Positions 12,756 through 26,733 of a stretch of DNA of 64,000 nucleotides are shown here, piece after piece. Under the pieces are notes generated by a model that saw only the letters and a program-made list of their open reading frames with translations, searched no databases and was not told the origin of the DNA. This stretch comes from Linum tenue (lineage: Eukaryota; Streptophyta; Magnoliopsida; Malpighiales; Linaceae), in NCBI GenBank assembly GCA_946122785.1, contig CAMGYJ010000008.1:10069475-10133474 (forward strand), read 5' to 3'. The translations under genes were made by a program, and so were the position numbers. Position 1 is the first letter of the stretch; each line of letters opens with the position of its first letter.

Positions 12756-12882
12756 TCTCTGCTTTAGACCATGATTTGTAATACTGTACGGTAAGTGGTG
12801 CCATACATGTTGGCGGTAATGGTATTTTAGTGGTTCAATGGGTACGTCTCTCTGCTTTAGACCATGATTTGTAATACTGTAC
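12756..12882 (+). repeat. 34-bp direct repeat, 93-bp period, downstream of the PGAP1-like gene
   Basis: A block beginning TCTCTGCTTTAGACCATG and ending AATACTGTAC occurs at 12756-12789 and again at 12849-12882. It probably lies in the 3' UTR or just beyond it, 170-295 bp after the stop codon. Confidence 0.8.
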
Positions 12883-13119
12883 TGTAACATCGATCCATCC
12901 GTTTGAACCTGCATCCATCCTTATTTTAGAGGTTTCCAAGCAATCACTTAGTTCATTTCAACGCTCTGTAGCATTTAGTTGAGTTTGCTTGTTGATATTG
13001 ATCCAAACAATAATGCTTTGGATCAATCCAGTTTCAGAGTACTTCTTGTCGTCCAATACTTCTTCATTTCTTTGCATCCACAAGTTCCAACATAAAATGT
13101 CGAAATCAACCCAACTTTG

Positions 13120-13181
13120 AGAATCCATCATGTTCTTGTTCATCCATATAAGAATCCATCATGTTCTTGTTCATCCATATA
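13120..13181 (+). repeat. 31-bp perfect tandem duplication
   Basis: Two adjacent copies of a 31-bp unit that starts AGAATCCATCATGTTCTTGT lie in noncoding DNA between the PGAP1-like and CYC1 genes. Confidence 0.85.
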
Positions 13182-13471
13182 GAAAACTCGACACTGCTAT
13201 CCTTTTTCATCAGCTTGTCTCCGTGTAACTCCAAACACCCTCAATATTTTTGCATCGTCTAAGAAAATATTATGTTGTTTCCACTAAGGAGTTGTAATGG
13301 TGAAATTTCTCGTTTCTTGTTAGCTTTCTTTTCTCTCTTTCTTTGTTGGTGATCCATCGGTTGTGGCTAACCAACCAAAGAAAGTGGTTAATTTGGTTCG
13401 ATCCTATCCATTTCCAGAGATTCCTCTATAGGTCCACTGACATTTTGTCATGTTCTCCAGTCATTGATGAG

Positions 13472-14230
13472 TAGGGGTGGGCAACGGGAAACGGGTATTT
13501 GGGTATACCCGTACCCGTCCCTTTTTTGAGGGTTACGGGTACCCAAATACCCGTAATTTTTTGTACGGGATGGGACTTGGGATCAAGCATCGCTACTTTG
13601 GGTACCCACGGGTTACCCGTTAATACCCGTTTAGGTATTATGGGTACCCGTTGTACCCATTAGTCCAAAATTCTTGCAAGTGAAGTGATTTTGATGCTCA
13701 TTGGTGGCGGCAGCACTTCACCTTCATCATCAAATTAATATGCCTGACTCAGAAGAATAACATAACAAGAGAAATGAAGAATTGAAGCAATTGAACTGAT
13801 TGCCATGTTTACTTCTATTTCCCCTTACCTTGGTAATGGCAGTACTCCTGATCGATTATAACTGGGTTGGAAATATTGATCATGCATGGCATGCAACAAG
13901 CAAATATTAATTCCTATCACGTCTTCTTCATCTGGGTAATTCCCTAGGCTTCCTAAGTTGTTTATAGGGTAGACATTGATTCTGAGAGATAGTGGAAAAT
14001 AATTTTTGATGGAATTTTGGAGCCAAAGAACAAAGGTTTTGTAGCATTTCTTTCACCAATTGACGGGTATTTACGGGTAGTATGGGTACCCGTTATCCGT
14101 CCCGTACGAGTAACGGGTACCTGCTAACCGTTCGGGTTTGGGATATGAAATGAAGATTGCTCTCCAAATGGGACTGGATACCCGTTTCAAATGGGACGGG
14201 TATCCCGTCCCTTCCCGTTGCCCACCCCTA
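13472..14230. mobile_element. non-autonomous hAT-like inverted-repeat element
   Basis: The ends are inverted repeats, TAGGGGTGGGCAACGGGAA at the left and its complement at the right. Subterminal regions are densely packed with ACCCGT/ACGGGT words in both orientations, as in plant hAT non-autonomous families. No transposase frame is present. The 8-bp flanks do not match, so a target-site duplication is not confirmed. The right end is 80 bp from the Site II motifs of CYC1. Confidence 0.7.
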
Positions 14231-14309
14231 ATTTTGTTCGACCATTTTGTTCGATGACCAGAATGTCCCCTATTAACAACTAACCTTCGTGAGTTCATTA
14301 AATACCTGT

Positions 14310-14349
14310 TGGGCCGTGGGTTGTCTTCTCTAGCCCACCTCAAAGCCCA
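14310..14349 (+). promoter_or_regulatory. Site II (TGGGCY) cluster in the CYC1 promoter
   Basis: TGGGCC at 14310-14315 and two AGCCCA motifs (TGGGCT on the minus strand) at 14332-14337 and 14344-14349 lie 100-300 bp before the CT-rich leader of CYC1. Site II elements are established regulators of plant cytochrome c and other respiratory-chain genes through TCP factors. Their use here is inferred from position. Confidence 0.55.
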
Positions 14350-14653
14350 ATCTGCTGCAGATCAGGTCATCATAACAACGGGGCAACAATCGCTAATTAG
14401 TAGGAAGAAACCAATGGTTCGTGGCTCATTCTACATCTCGTAATTCCTCACTCTCTAATCTATTCCCTTTTTTTTTGTTTTTTTAATTATTCGCGTTTGG
14501 GTTTCTAACCTTCACTCTCGTCACCCTCTTGGCTCGATCGCTCGGCGTGGGCTTCTAATTCCGCCATCTCCCTCCTGTTTTTCCTTCGTTGGGGATCTCC
14601 CGAGTCTCTGCGCCGCTCTTGCTTGACCGAATCCACTCCCTCCCCATCTCCTC

Positions 14654-15553
14654 GTAAGTTCTCCTTTTCACGCCTTTACCCTCTTCGCCGGATCTCGTCC
14701 CTTACTACCTATCTAGGGTTGCTTTTCTTTTCATTTTGACTGTTCCGATTGTCGAATTGTTCCTGTAAGTGCGATTTCGAATCGAATGCTTCATTTATTG
14801 GCTTCTCTTATGATTTGCTTCTGTTCTTTTATGGTGTATGATTGCTGGATTTGATTCGTGGTTGCGTATTTGGTCTGTAGGGGGGAATGGGGAAACGTTT
14901 CGAGAGATGGGTTTTTAGTGGGTTACTGGAGTAATTCAGTTATTTTGTGGTCTGTTGAGTGGTAGAAGCGTGTGGATTACTTGTGCCTCCCACAGGCCAC
15001 TAGGGATTACGAAAAGTTGTCTTCTTTTCCCGATTTGGAGGTCTGTGACGCTAGTAATAGATTGAATTCATGTTTTCACACAGAAACACTGCGACTCTGC
15101 CTTTCGTTAAGCTGGCGGTGTCTGGATGTTTGAGGGTTGTGTTTGAGCTGGAATGCCTGCGGAGAAACGATACGGAGTTATAGGATGCCCAAATTTAAAA
15201 ACTTGCGTATGGGACTTCTTTTTCATCAGATACATGCAGAGCTGTTGCATCCTCATATTTGATAGAGGATTTCAGCGTCTGCCCAGCGTTTTTTATAGGA
15301 TTCAGGGAAAAAAAGTTATTTCATGAAGGTGGGACTGGTAGATAAACATAATCAGTAAAATGGCTGGATAAACCCTGCTTGCTTATGAATTATGATAGAT
15401 GAACCTTGTTTTTTATAAGTGAGAAATTTAAGGATCTAGTGAATTTGTAATTATGTCTAGGATTTAGTTTCATTTGGTCGTTGCTTGACCTGTTGTCTAT
15501 TTCCTCTGGAACTGTCTCATTGTTGCTCTTTTTCTTCTTGCAATGTGCTTCAG
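14654..15553 (+). other. probable 5' UTR intron of CYC1
   Basis: A strong donor (CTC|GTAAGT) follows a CT-rich leader, and a strong acceptor (GTGCTTCAG) sits 20 bp before the start codon. The 900-bp stretch between them is T-rich and has no coding frame. Leader introns of this size are common in plant nuclear genes for mitochondrial proteins. Confidence 0.6.
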
Positions 15554-15573
15554 AGAAATAGATAGTCAGCAAA

Positions 15574-17643
15574 ATGGCTGGAGGAGGGGTTATCCGCCAG
15601 CTTCTTCAGAGGAAACTCCATTCTCACTCCATTGTAAGTTCTACATCCCTGTCTAGTTCTGATCTCCCGACTCTAGTTCTGATCTCCCGACTCTTTTCAT
15701 CTCCATTTCCCATCCCTTGTTGCCTTGTGATTATTCCTTTGGTTATGACGTCTGTCTAGTTGAGATATGGTCTGGCCTCAGTAAATTTGTTTTTTATTAT
15801 ATGAACCACATTGCAGACTTCTTAAACTAGTGAATTTTGTTTGATTATCAGACCAATCATGTTCCTTATGTTGCATAGTTTAGTTTGTGTTTCACTACTT
15901 TTTCCATCTATTGTTAATATATTCCAGTTTACACCTTTCAGGTCCCTTCAGTTTCATCTTTCTTCAATTCAAAGAAAGGTCATGAGGAGGCTGGATCTTT
16001 TGGTGAGAAGTCCCTTAGAGCATTGGCACTTGTTGGAGTTGGTCTCTCTGGGCTTCTGGGTACTGCAGTTGTATCTGCTTCAGATGAGGCCGAGCATGGC
16101 CTAGCTTCACCAACCTATCCATGGCCTCACAGTGGCATCCTGAGCTCTTATGACCATGCTTCGTGAGTCCATTTGTTGCCACATGAGTTTTTATATGGGT
16201 TTTTCTTTCTCTCATTGTTACAAGTCATTATTGTGTAACTAATCAGGTTGTTATACTTTCTTCCATAGGATACGACGTGGTCACCAGGTTTATACGCAAG
16301 TCTGTGCTTCTTGCCACTCCATGTCTCTTATATCATACCGTGATCTGGTGGGTGTTGCTTACACAGAAGAGGAAGCAAAGGCTATGGCTGCTGAGATTGA
16401 AGTTGTCGATGGTCCCAATGATGAAGGTGAGATGTTCACCCGCCCAGGAAAACTGAGTGACCGTTTTCCTCAGCCATATCCAAATGAATCTGCTGCTAGA
16501 TTTGCTAATGGAGGTGCCTATCCTCCAGATCTCAGCCTCATCACAAAAGTAATTCTCAATTTACACTTATGTTCGTTTTAACTGCCATCGAGTCTTCCTG
16601 GAATTTTCTTTTCTCATTCGTCTCTTTTTTCAGGCTCGTCACAATGGCCAGAATTACGTCTTTGCTCTCTTAACTGGGTACCGTGAGCCTCCTGCTGGAA
16701 TTTCGGTAAATTCAACTTCGATGTCTCTTTTACATGCTGTTGTGTTCAACAAACAAATGGCGTAGTATTAGTTGTATTAATTGTGCCTTGCCTGGCTGTT
16801 AATTAGCATCTCTTACACTTAGGGAGGTCCGAATCATTCAGTCATTAAGAAATTGTAAGTTGATATCTATGATCCTTGTGTCTAGTGCCTGCTGGATTTC
16901 AATGTCTTGATGATTGTAATTACCATTTGTTTGTCACACTTTTGTATCGTAGCTACTTTCAGATATTACATATAGTTCTACTTGCAGTTTCTGAGTCATG
17001 TAGTTGTCAATATATTAATGACTCTATCATGTTGGTTGTCTTTGGTGCTGTGCTATTTGTTTTTCATTGATGTCTAACCTAGAATTCTCTTGACCTTGTA
17101 GATTCGTGAGGGCTTGCACTACAATCCTTACTTCCCTGGTGGAGCTATTGCTATGCCCAAGATGCTCAATGATGGTGCTGTTGAGTATGAAGATGGCACC
17201 CCAGCAACTGAGGCTCAGGTCAGTTCCCACCTTCTTATATCTCTGAAAAGGCTCAAAGTCATTATTATTTTGTCACTGGCGTCTTCAACATCACTATTCA
17301 TGATGTATATTCACCCTTATAAAAAAAAACATCACTATTCATGATGGTGTAGATGGGCAAAGATGTCGTGTCTTTCTTGTCATGGGCTGCAGAACCTGAA
17401 ATGGAAGAGAGGAAACTGGTAAGTCCGACTTACCTCTTCACTTCCACCCCCCTGAGGTTCCCAACACGTTTTCAGACATTTTCAGAACTCTACATGACTA
17501 ACGTTTGTTTCCTGCCTAATCGTCAGATGGGATTCAAGTGGATATTCCTACTATCCTTGGCTTTGCTCCAGGTCGGTTACCATCGACGTATGAGGTGGTC
17601 GGTCCTCAAGTCTCGCAAGTTGATTGTTGACGTTGTCAACTAA
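15574..17643 (+). CDS. CYC1: cytochrome c1, haem protein of mitochondrial complex III
   Basis: Cytochrome c1 passes electrons from the Rieske protein to cytochrome c and is anchored in the inner membrane facing the intermembrane space. Coding exons: 15574-15633, 15942-16162, 16269-16548, 16634-16705, 17102-17218, 17353-17418, 17527-17643. All boundaries are GT-AG, phases agree, and the frame is complete (310 residues, normal for plants). Residues 1-~70 form a bipartite presequence (Arg/Ser-rich start, then the hydrophobic [18 protein letters not shown]). VCASCH at ~105-110 is the covalent haem site; [10 protein letters not shown] supplies the axial Met at ~229. The C-terminal helix (residues ~274-290) followed by [13 protein letters not shown] is the membrane anchor. 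The first ATG ([19 protein letters not shown]) fits the family start. Site II motifs upstream fit a respiratory gene. I see no defects. Confidence 0.97.
17288..17346 (+). repeat. 18-bp direct repeat flanking a 23-bp A-tailed insert in a CYC1 intron
   Basis: ACATCACTATTCATGATG occurs at 17288-17305 and 17329-17346. The 23 bases between them end in an A8 run. This looks like the target duplication and tail of an extremely 5'-truncated non-LTR retroposition. A simple repair duplication is an alternative. It lies just before the acceptor of exon 6. Confidence 0.6.
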
Positions 17644-20010
<2,367 letters not shown>

Positions 20011-21324
20011 GTTAAGTTTATGGTATAAATCGAGCTCTCGAATGAGGAACTCGGAAATTTTGAAAGGCGAACTAGCCATTTATCTATGGTGCTATTGAAG
20101 TAGATGAACTTCGACCCAACCCTATGATGACTAGGTAACCCAAGTATTCATCTTGGAGAATAAAATGGGGAAGGGGGAGTGAAATTATTATTGAAACCCT
20201 CCCTACTTTTTGCTTTCCTAATGAAGAATAAAGATGTGTACTAATTTTGCTAAACCCCAAAAAATAAAGGATGTTAATAAAAGCTGTTTTAAAATTTGTA
20301 CGAAACAGGGGGAAGCAGGCAGGCAGCGGAGATTGGACCGCGTGTCTACTTTCCAATAGGCCCCAACTCCCTTTCCCTCCCAAAATAAGGTGCCCCCACG
20401 TGTCCACATCTCTCCACACGTACTCGCTCCCCATTGGCTGAATTGATTCCAGCCAATCACAAGGCTGGAATGCGACATTTATGCGACCTCACTTTCCCAC
20501 CCTGGCGGGTCCCACCACTAACGCCCTCATCTGGCCAATCACCTTCCACATATTATCATTTTTTTCAAAAGGGAAATTCTTGCTTGTATACCTGGGTAGG
20601 GTTTGTTTGGTTTCAATCAAATTGTGACTTTGACAGATAATTAAATTATATGGGCATTATTGAATTTCATTTTCAGAATAGCACTTAGGAATCGTTTGAC
20701 CGTAAGGTTTGTTTGTTTGATTCTAAGCTCTTAGGATTTCGAAGTAATGGAATGAGGAAGAGATATTGTTTGTTTATATATAGTAGCAGAGAAGGGGGGC
20801 GAACTGGATGAGTCATAAGATTGCATTTTTAAAATGTTTATGTCCAAGGGAACTTGTTCTACATGTATAATGGTCGGATACAATGATTTTTGTTGATTGA
20901 AGAACCATTGTTGTGGGTCGCTCCTAACTTGGTTGAAGGAGGATTTGAGCACGGGTATGATTGCACTTGTTCTCCTTGTCTTAACAGCAGAATGATTCGT
21001 CGTACACACAAGTACACTGACTAATACATTTCAGAAGGAAAAATAAATTTTTTGAGAACTGGTTTATGCGTGAATCAAGCATTGCCTACTATATATATAT
21101 GTTATTGGAAAGCTGCCAATTTCTTTTACCTATATTGCTAGAATGCTCAGCATTGAGTAAATCATGATTCATAGGCAACTTCCGGCCTTACAACGTTGTT
21201 ACCATGGACTAACCATTCATGACAAAATATAAGGTGAAATTAATAAACTCTAGCCAAACACGGCCTTATAATTTAATAAAGATTTTTTCTTAAGTTCAAT
21301 TCTCCGACTCTTTCGGCAGCCAGC
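20011..21324. other. upstream region of the first DUF7950-type gene
   Basis: No gene is supportable here. A CACGTG near 20408, two CCAAT boxes (one inside CCAATCAC) and a CT-rich leader toward 21410 suggest a plant promoter. Similar CACGTGTCC and ATTGG words occur in the distal promoters of the other two paralogues. Confidence 0.4.
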
Positions 21325-21333
21325 GGACACGTG
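21325..21333 (+). promoter_or_regulatory. G-box GGACACGTG, paralogue 1
   Basis: A palindromic CACGTG core with GGA on its 5' side, 212 bp before the ATG. The identical 9-mer occurs at a similar position before both other paralogues. G-boxes bind bZIP and bHLH factors. Function is inferred from conservation within the family. Confidence 0.55.
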
Positions 21334-21544
21334 CAGGCTCTTCACCCGGCCACCGTGATGCGCTATTTGCTTTAGATTATCTTCCTTCTCTCTCTCTCTC
21401 CCCCACCTGATAGAGAGAGAAAACCCACAGAACAATATTCCACAAACCACCCAAAAAAAAAACAACCGAAATCTCCACCGCCGGCACCGGGAGACTGTAA
21501 AATCCCTGATCCGACGGTGAAGCGGAGGCAGGGAAACACCCTAG

Positions 21545-22459
21545 ATGGACGGCGGAGGAGGTGATGGGTATCGCCTGATGAACTTCGCTTCGGGGCGCGT
21601 GCAAGAGGAGGAGCCGACGATAATCAGCCGGATGATGCTCAGATTCCGCCCGATCGCTCCCAAGCCGGCCGCCGGCGCGGGCTCCGGATCCTCCGCGGCA
21701 AGGCTAGTCCCTAAGGTAAGGACGAAGCGTAAGTACGTTAGGGTTAGAGCAGCTGCGCCGCGGAAGAAGAATAACAATAATGATAAAAATAGTAACAGTA
21801 GGGTAGGTGGCGACGGCGGAGCGGCGGCAGATCTAGGGTTTGTGCAGCTCCCGGCAACTCTCCAGCTCCTTCCGGAGGCTGCCAAGCTGGATCGCCACAG
21901 ATCTGACGTCAGAATCTCGGATCCCGTACCTACCCTTCCCGTGGAAGATAATAGTAACAGTGCAAAGAATAACCGCGGAAGCAGCGAAGACAGTTACGGC
22001 GCCGCCGTGCTGGATCCGGAGACGGCGGAGGTGGAGACGTGGGTGACGGCGGAAGGGGTGACGGGCGGGTGCATGGACGTGGCTGAGGGACAGGGTCTGT
22101 TAGGGATCCGGATGATGGATCTCCAGGATGACACTTGTCCCGCTTTCGTATCGGACGGCAAGGATAAGGTTCGGTGGGTGAACCAGGCGTATAGAGAGAT
22201 GGTGGGGGCGGCGGCAGGCGAGAAGGGTGGTGGTGGTAATAAGGTGGTAGTGCGTCTAGTGGTTGCGGAGAAGTTGCGACCTTACTTTCAGGGGTGCCCA
22301 GCTTTTAGCTGCTGGGTTGGGGTCAGGTTTAGGGATAACAGTAACAATAACGGTAAGTGGTCTAATGTGAGGTTTCCATGTGATGTGTGGAAGATGGAGG
22401 AGGAAGGGTGGTATGGTTGGAGGTTGGACACTAAGGTTGCTCTCAAATTGGGTCTCTAG
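21545..22459 (+). CDS. DUF7950-type plant protein, paralogue 1 (304 aa)
   Basis: Single-exon gene of a plant-specific family without known biochemical role. The N-terminal block (residues ~24-42) has the family hallmark IISRMMLRFRPIAPKP, followed by a basic tract (RTKRKYVRVR, a possible nuclear signal). A low-complexity middle rich in Asn, Ser and Gly contains a short LPATLQLLPE motif. The conserved C-terminal domain starts near residue 165 with the block ending in MD, continues through DDTCPAFVSDG and VRWVNQAYREMVG, and ends with FPCDVWKMEEEG and YGWRLDTKVALKLGL. The ATG at 21545 is the first in frame after the leader. It is 9-15 residues different in length from the other two copies and more divergent. 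The DUF number is from memory of the family; the domain boundaries are my reading. Confidence 0.8.
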   Translation: MDGGGGDGYRLMNFASGRVQEEEPTIISRMMLRFRPIAPKPAAGAGSGSSAARLVPKVRTKRKYVRVRAAAPRKKNNNNDKNSNSRVGGDGGAAADLGFVQLPATLQLLPEAAKLDRHRSDVRISDPVPTLPVEDNSNSAKNNRGSSEDSYGAAVLDPETAEVETWVTAEGVTGGCMDVAEGQGLLGIRMMDLQDDTCPAFVSDGKDKVRWVNQAYREMVGAAAGEKGGGGNKVVVRLVVAEKLRPYFQGCPAFSCWVGVRFRDNSNNNGKWSNVRFPCDVWKMEEEGWYGWRLDTKVALKLGL

Positions 22460-24458
22460 CCAAAGCTAAGCTTAAGCTGTTTATAAGTGAAGTGCCCCAT
22501 GAAATGGTGAGTAAGATTAAGAGGACAAGGTAAAGGTTGTTTTCAAGTATATTGATATGCGTGTGTGGGTTGTGTTTGGCACATTATATGACCCTCTCTT
22601 GCTACTACTACTCTCTTTGATAATTTTTTTGTGTAATTGTATATAAGGATGGATGGAGAGGACAATATTGCTAGAGGGTTATCTCTCTCTCCCTCTCCCT
22701 CTCTTTTCTTCTCAAAAACTAAGAGAAGGAAAGTGTAGTAGTCATCAAGGTATACAAAATAAAAGGTTGATGCTTTTTAGTATATGGTACAGTTTCTCAA
22801 ATGATGGTTGGTGTGTGTGTGTGTGTTTATGGGGTGCAAAGTGTCAATAGGTGAGAGATTGGAAGGGGATGGGGTATATATTGGTTAGATGAGATCTCAA
22901 AGTTTTTATTTTAAATGAGGAATTAGGTACCAAGTTTCACTATCAAAGTTGTTTGTTGTTTCTGTGCATATTTATGTGTGTTGTGGGGTATGTTAGGCAT
23001 ATATATTACGTACCAATTAGCAAGCTACAAATATATCTAAACGTGGAGGATGGGGAAGGTTAGGTTGTATCTTTGAGTTTCCTAGCTAGCATGTTTGGAG
23101 TGGTCCAATATGGGTAATAAAGTGTTGTTGGTTTGTGATCGTGAGTACAACGGTGTAGAGGTTAACTTCCCGATAATGACACATACTGATTCATTCATTC
23201 ATCTCACTCTTTGTTCCCTAGACGTATGTATTTCTACATGCTTTTTGGAGCTTTTCTCTTTGATGTTTGTTTTGCCTTTTTTTTTTTTTTTACAAAAGGG
23301 GATAATAGTTATATATTAATGGGAGGTGAGGGGGGGAAATGGTTTTGAAGACTAAAGTTCACTTGCAATTTAGCAGGGGATGAGGGAAATATTGACTTTG
23401 TGTTTGTGTGTATTGTTTTGATTTTTGTTTACTAACTTCAAGGATCATTTTCATATTATCAGTAGTTCGTTTGATGAGTTCTTTAATCGTTTTTTAAACA
23501 TTATAAATAAATAAGATTAAGTATTTAGAGCATGACGTGTTTAAGAATGCATGTATATTTGGAGTAATGTATCGATGTATTAATTGATGTGTTTTCTCCC
23601 AAAATGTATACATTTCAATTGATATAAAGCATTTCCAACATTTCAGATATAGTGAAATTTTAGGAGGTTTCCAATATTTCAAATTAAGTTATTCATATTT
23701 CGTTTTATCTTTCCTAATTCTCCAACAAAAAATATACTTAAAATCATGTAATATTTTTGTGAACACCGATGTTCATATATATCTAGCCAACTGTTATATG
23801 TTCATTAGTGTCCAAGAGGCAATTTAATGGGTATTGGGAAAAATGAATAGCTAATTACTCCCAAAATTAAAGCTCTAGAAAAAAATCATACTAAATTAGA
23901 ACCAATTTTTTGGTTCTCATGTAGCCAATATATATTATATATCTTTCATAAAAATGTGTCTAATTTAGCATGGGTTTTTTATTAAGATTTAAAAATAATA
24001 AAAATTTTATCCTTACATTTTCTTTATATTTTTATAGGTAGTCTCTTTTTGTAAATAAAACACATTATAATTAAGTAAATACGAAAATAAACAATTATCA
24101 TTAATTACATGACAATATTCATATAATAGTAATAGTGATAGTGATGATACTAAGAACTAATAATAGTAACACCTAGTAATTCAATATTAATATTGGCCCT
24201 TCTTAATTAGATTAATAGTCTTAAACGTATGTGTATTGTAGTCATGATGTCCTAACATGTTGGATCATGTGTTCTTGAATTCAGTTGTCACCACATACAT
24301 TCAAAGGAAACTCATGATATTCCAACAGTCGTTGATTATGTTAGAATGTACTAATCTCAATGGTCGTTAGGACATTGACAGGGTGGTACTGCGAGTAGCT
24401 AATATGTTACATGCATAGGTACGTGATTTCTTCATCGTCATCGCTTTTCTTTAGTTAG
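22460..24458. other. 3' flank and AT-rich spacer
   Basis: The 3' UTR probably continues for a few hundred bases (CT microsatellite about 22680-22706, GT microsatellite about 22810-22827). Beyond that I see only AT-rich DNA with no coding signal. Confidence 0.5.
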
Positions 24459-24466
24459 GTTTTTAG

Positions 24467-24935
24467 TAAGGTTGTCAACCCGCGGGTTGACCCGGACCCG
24501 GTCGAGCTAGTGGGTCAAGGGTTAATGGGTCAACCGTTTTAGCCCGGTTTGGCCCGGAAATATAGAAAGAGTCATTATATTGTACTTATCCTCATAAATT
24601 ATATCAAATCTTATCTAACATATGAGTTATAACATATAATATTACACCAAAATAACATATCGTACTTAGATCCAACATATAGTGAAAATTCACACACACT
24701 TATATAACATAAATATTCAAATGTTCAACTTAGTATTCCAAAGATTGAGTTAAGGCGAAAAGAAAAATTGGAAAATAGGCACATTTCGCAAACTAAAGAA
24801 AAAAATGACACAATTTGACCTCCAACCCGGTACCTAATAGCGGTCGGCCCGGCGGGTGCGTGTGACCCGTTTTTCTCACCGGGTCAGGGTCAAATTGGGT
24901 CGACCCGTGGGTCAACCCGCGGGTTGACAACCTTA
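24467..24935. mobile_element. 469-bp non-autonomous hAT-like element with 8-bp target duplication
   Basis: Terminal inverted repeats start TAAGGTTGTCAACCCGCGGG at the left and mirror this at the right. The flanks carry a perfect 8-bp direct duplication GTTTTTAG at 24459-24466 and 24936-24943, the hAT signature length. The interior is AT-rich and has no transposase. Subterminal ACCCG/CGGGT words resemble those of the 13472 element. Confidence 0.85.
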
Positions 24936-24943
24936 GTTTTTAG

Positions 24944-25689
24944 TAACTTAGTCATAAGCCAATATATAAATTCTCGCTATTTTATTCTTTCATTGATGTG
25001 AAGAATAAGAAAATTCTAAATCCTTTCATACTTATAACTTAACATGGAGTTAGTTTATAAATCATCCTTACGGATTACGTAACATACTCATTCTCTCACA
25101 AACACATTTTCACCCTTAATTACCATATCATTAAATTTATATGAACGGAATATTCAAAACACATACACGTGAACCATCAAGAATGTTCTTAGTCTTACTC
25201 ATTAAGATACAATTTCTAGTGTATATTTTCCCCCTTATGACAGAGAATTCCATTCGTTGAATTATTCGTTGCATTACATATGTTGTCGTCTTTTTATTGT
25301 TGTGTTTAGTCAACACCAATAGTGAAGAAAGATTAATTAAGGTTCTCTTATTGGTCAACATACATCCAATCGCACCTTGTTAGTTAAGATAACAATATGG
25401 ATTAATAAGATTATCTGGCCGTCATTAAGTGTTTGGTATTTATATTATATTATATATTAAGGGTATGTGACAATTAACTTGGATGTATGTGCTATCCATT
25501 ATTCAGTTTAGAGATACGTGTGAAAGGTTTTTGAATGTATTTGTCGTGTTTTCTCACTAGCTATAACTTGCCATATATGTTGGTAAATACCTAAATGGTG
25601 TTTATGGTCCATGCTCTACGAGGTGTAACAAACTCCTACATTTTGGACTTCAATAAATTAATTAAGCACGCTCAGGTACATGTAATGTT
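24944..25689. other. AT-rich spacer
   Basis: I see nothing supportable as a gene or a structured repeat in this stretch. Confidence 0.5.
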
Positions 25690-25815
25690 ATTGATCGACT
25701 AGCTTTGTACCTCCAGGAACACCAACGAGCCTCGCTTGGATTCGAACTTGGGATCTGCAACTCTCAAACGTTCACTGTCGCGGCAATTTTACCGTTAGAC
25801 TATATATCTTACCTT
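25690..25815 (-). mobile_element. possible tRNA-derived SINE fragment
   Basis: On the minus strand a D-arm-like TATAGTCTAACGGTAAAATT is followed ~45 nt later by a box B-like AGTTCGAATCC. The arrangement fits a tRNA-related SINE head. No A-rich tail or target duplication could be fixed, so the ends are approximate. Confidence 0.4.
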
Positions 25816-26458
25816 GGTTCATACTGCTAACTTGAAAGCAAGTTTCTTGGTAGTAATTTGATCATTCCAACTTTCTCTCATATCAATACCGCCAGCTGAT
25901 ACCACACTGTCTACGCCACCTCATGCTCTCATATCAAAATAAAGTTTGGACTTCAAACCAATACGTTAGAAGCCATCACCGTAGAAACCCTAAACACAAT
26001 ACACAAGCCCTCTAAATAAGGAGAAAAGGGAATAAAAATCTTGGTGTGTCAAAACTCCTAAAAAGGGGTACCAAATAGAAGTAAAGAAGTCGAAAGTGGA
26101 AAGGGTAAATGGGTGGAATGATAAAAAGGAAAATATGGCTGGGCGGCAAAATACTAAAACGGGAAGGCGTGATGCTAACTAATAATGTTCGATTAATAAT
26201 CATTATAATTAAAAGTGAGAACGTGGCACTTTGCCAACATAACCCAAAACTAATTGGTGGCTTTGCCCCTAAATTAGAGGCTGGATGACGTCACAAATCT
26301 AAGCTCAAAATATATGCTGCCTCATCCTACCCTCCACGTGTCCTCATTTGTGCTACAGTTAATTTTGCAGCTCCCCACTTATCCCACTCTCGCGCGTCGC
26401 CTCTACGCCTTTCTTGGCCCAACATATATATTTTAGAAAGTAAAATACATATAAATAA
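25816..26458. other. spacer with promoter-like patch
   Basis: No coding frame is supportable. Around 26286-26345 a TGACGTCA palindrome and a CCACGTGTCC word occur close together. The latter resembles the distal motif of the DUF7950-type promoters. The patch may be the remains of another promoter copy cut off by the LTR element that begins at 26464. Confidence 0.3.
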
Positions 26459-26463
26459 CTCCG

Positions 26464-26733
26464 TATTATGTAAATATTGATATATGGATGACCAATGGCC
26501 TACCACATTAGATGCTCACTTGGGAGTTACATGTAACTCCTATTTCTACATCATTATCTCTCATTCATATGCATTGATATAAGGATGTAGTGGTTACCAA
26601 AGTGTGCCTATAAATATAGCACACCATTATATCAAAAGTGAAGAATGAATAAGAACTCTTCCCTCTCTTCTCTTGTGTCTTTCCCTCTCTAATCATCTCT
26701 TGTAGTTGCTTATATTTTCATAGTTTCATAATA
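26464..26733 (+). repeat. 5' LTR of the 26464-31417 element
   Basis: The LTR is 270 bp and by eye identical to the right copy except for the second-last base. TATAAATA at 26609-26616 is a plausible LTR promoter TATA box. The LTR is followed by CGTTATCAGCACGAAGCTC, which would be the primer-binding region. Confidence 0.88.

Noticed and set aside
14071..14343. Minus-strand 90-residue frame over the right end of the hAT-like element
   Set aside because: It is a by-product of the ACCCGT-rich terminal repeats, not a gene.
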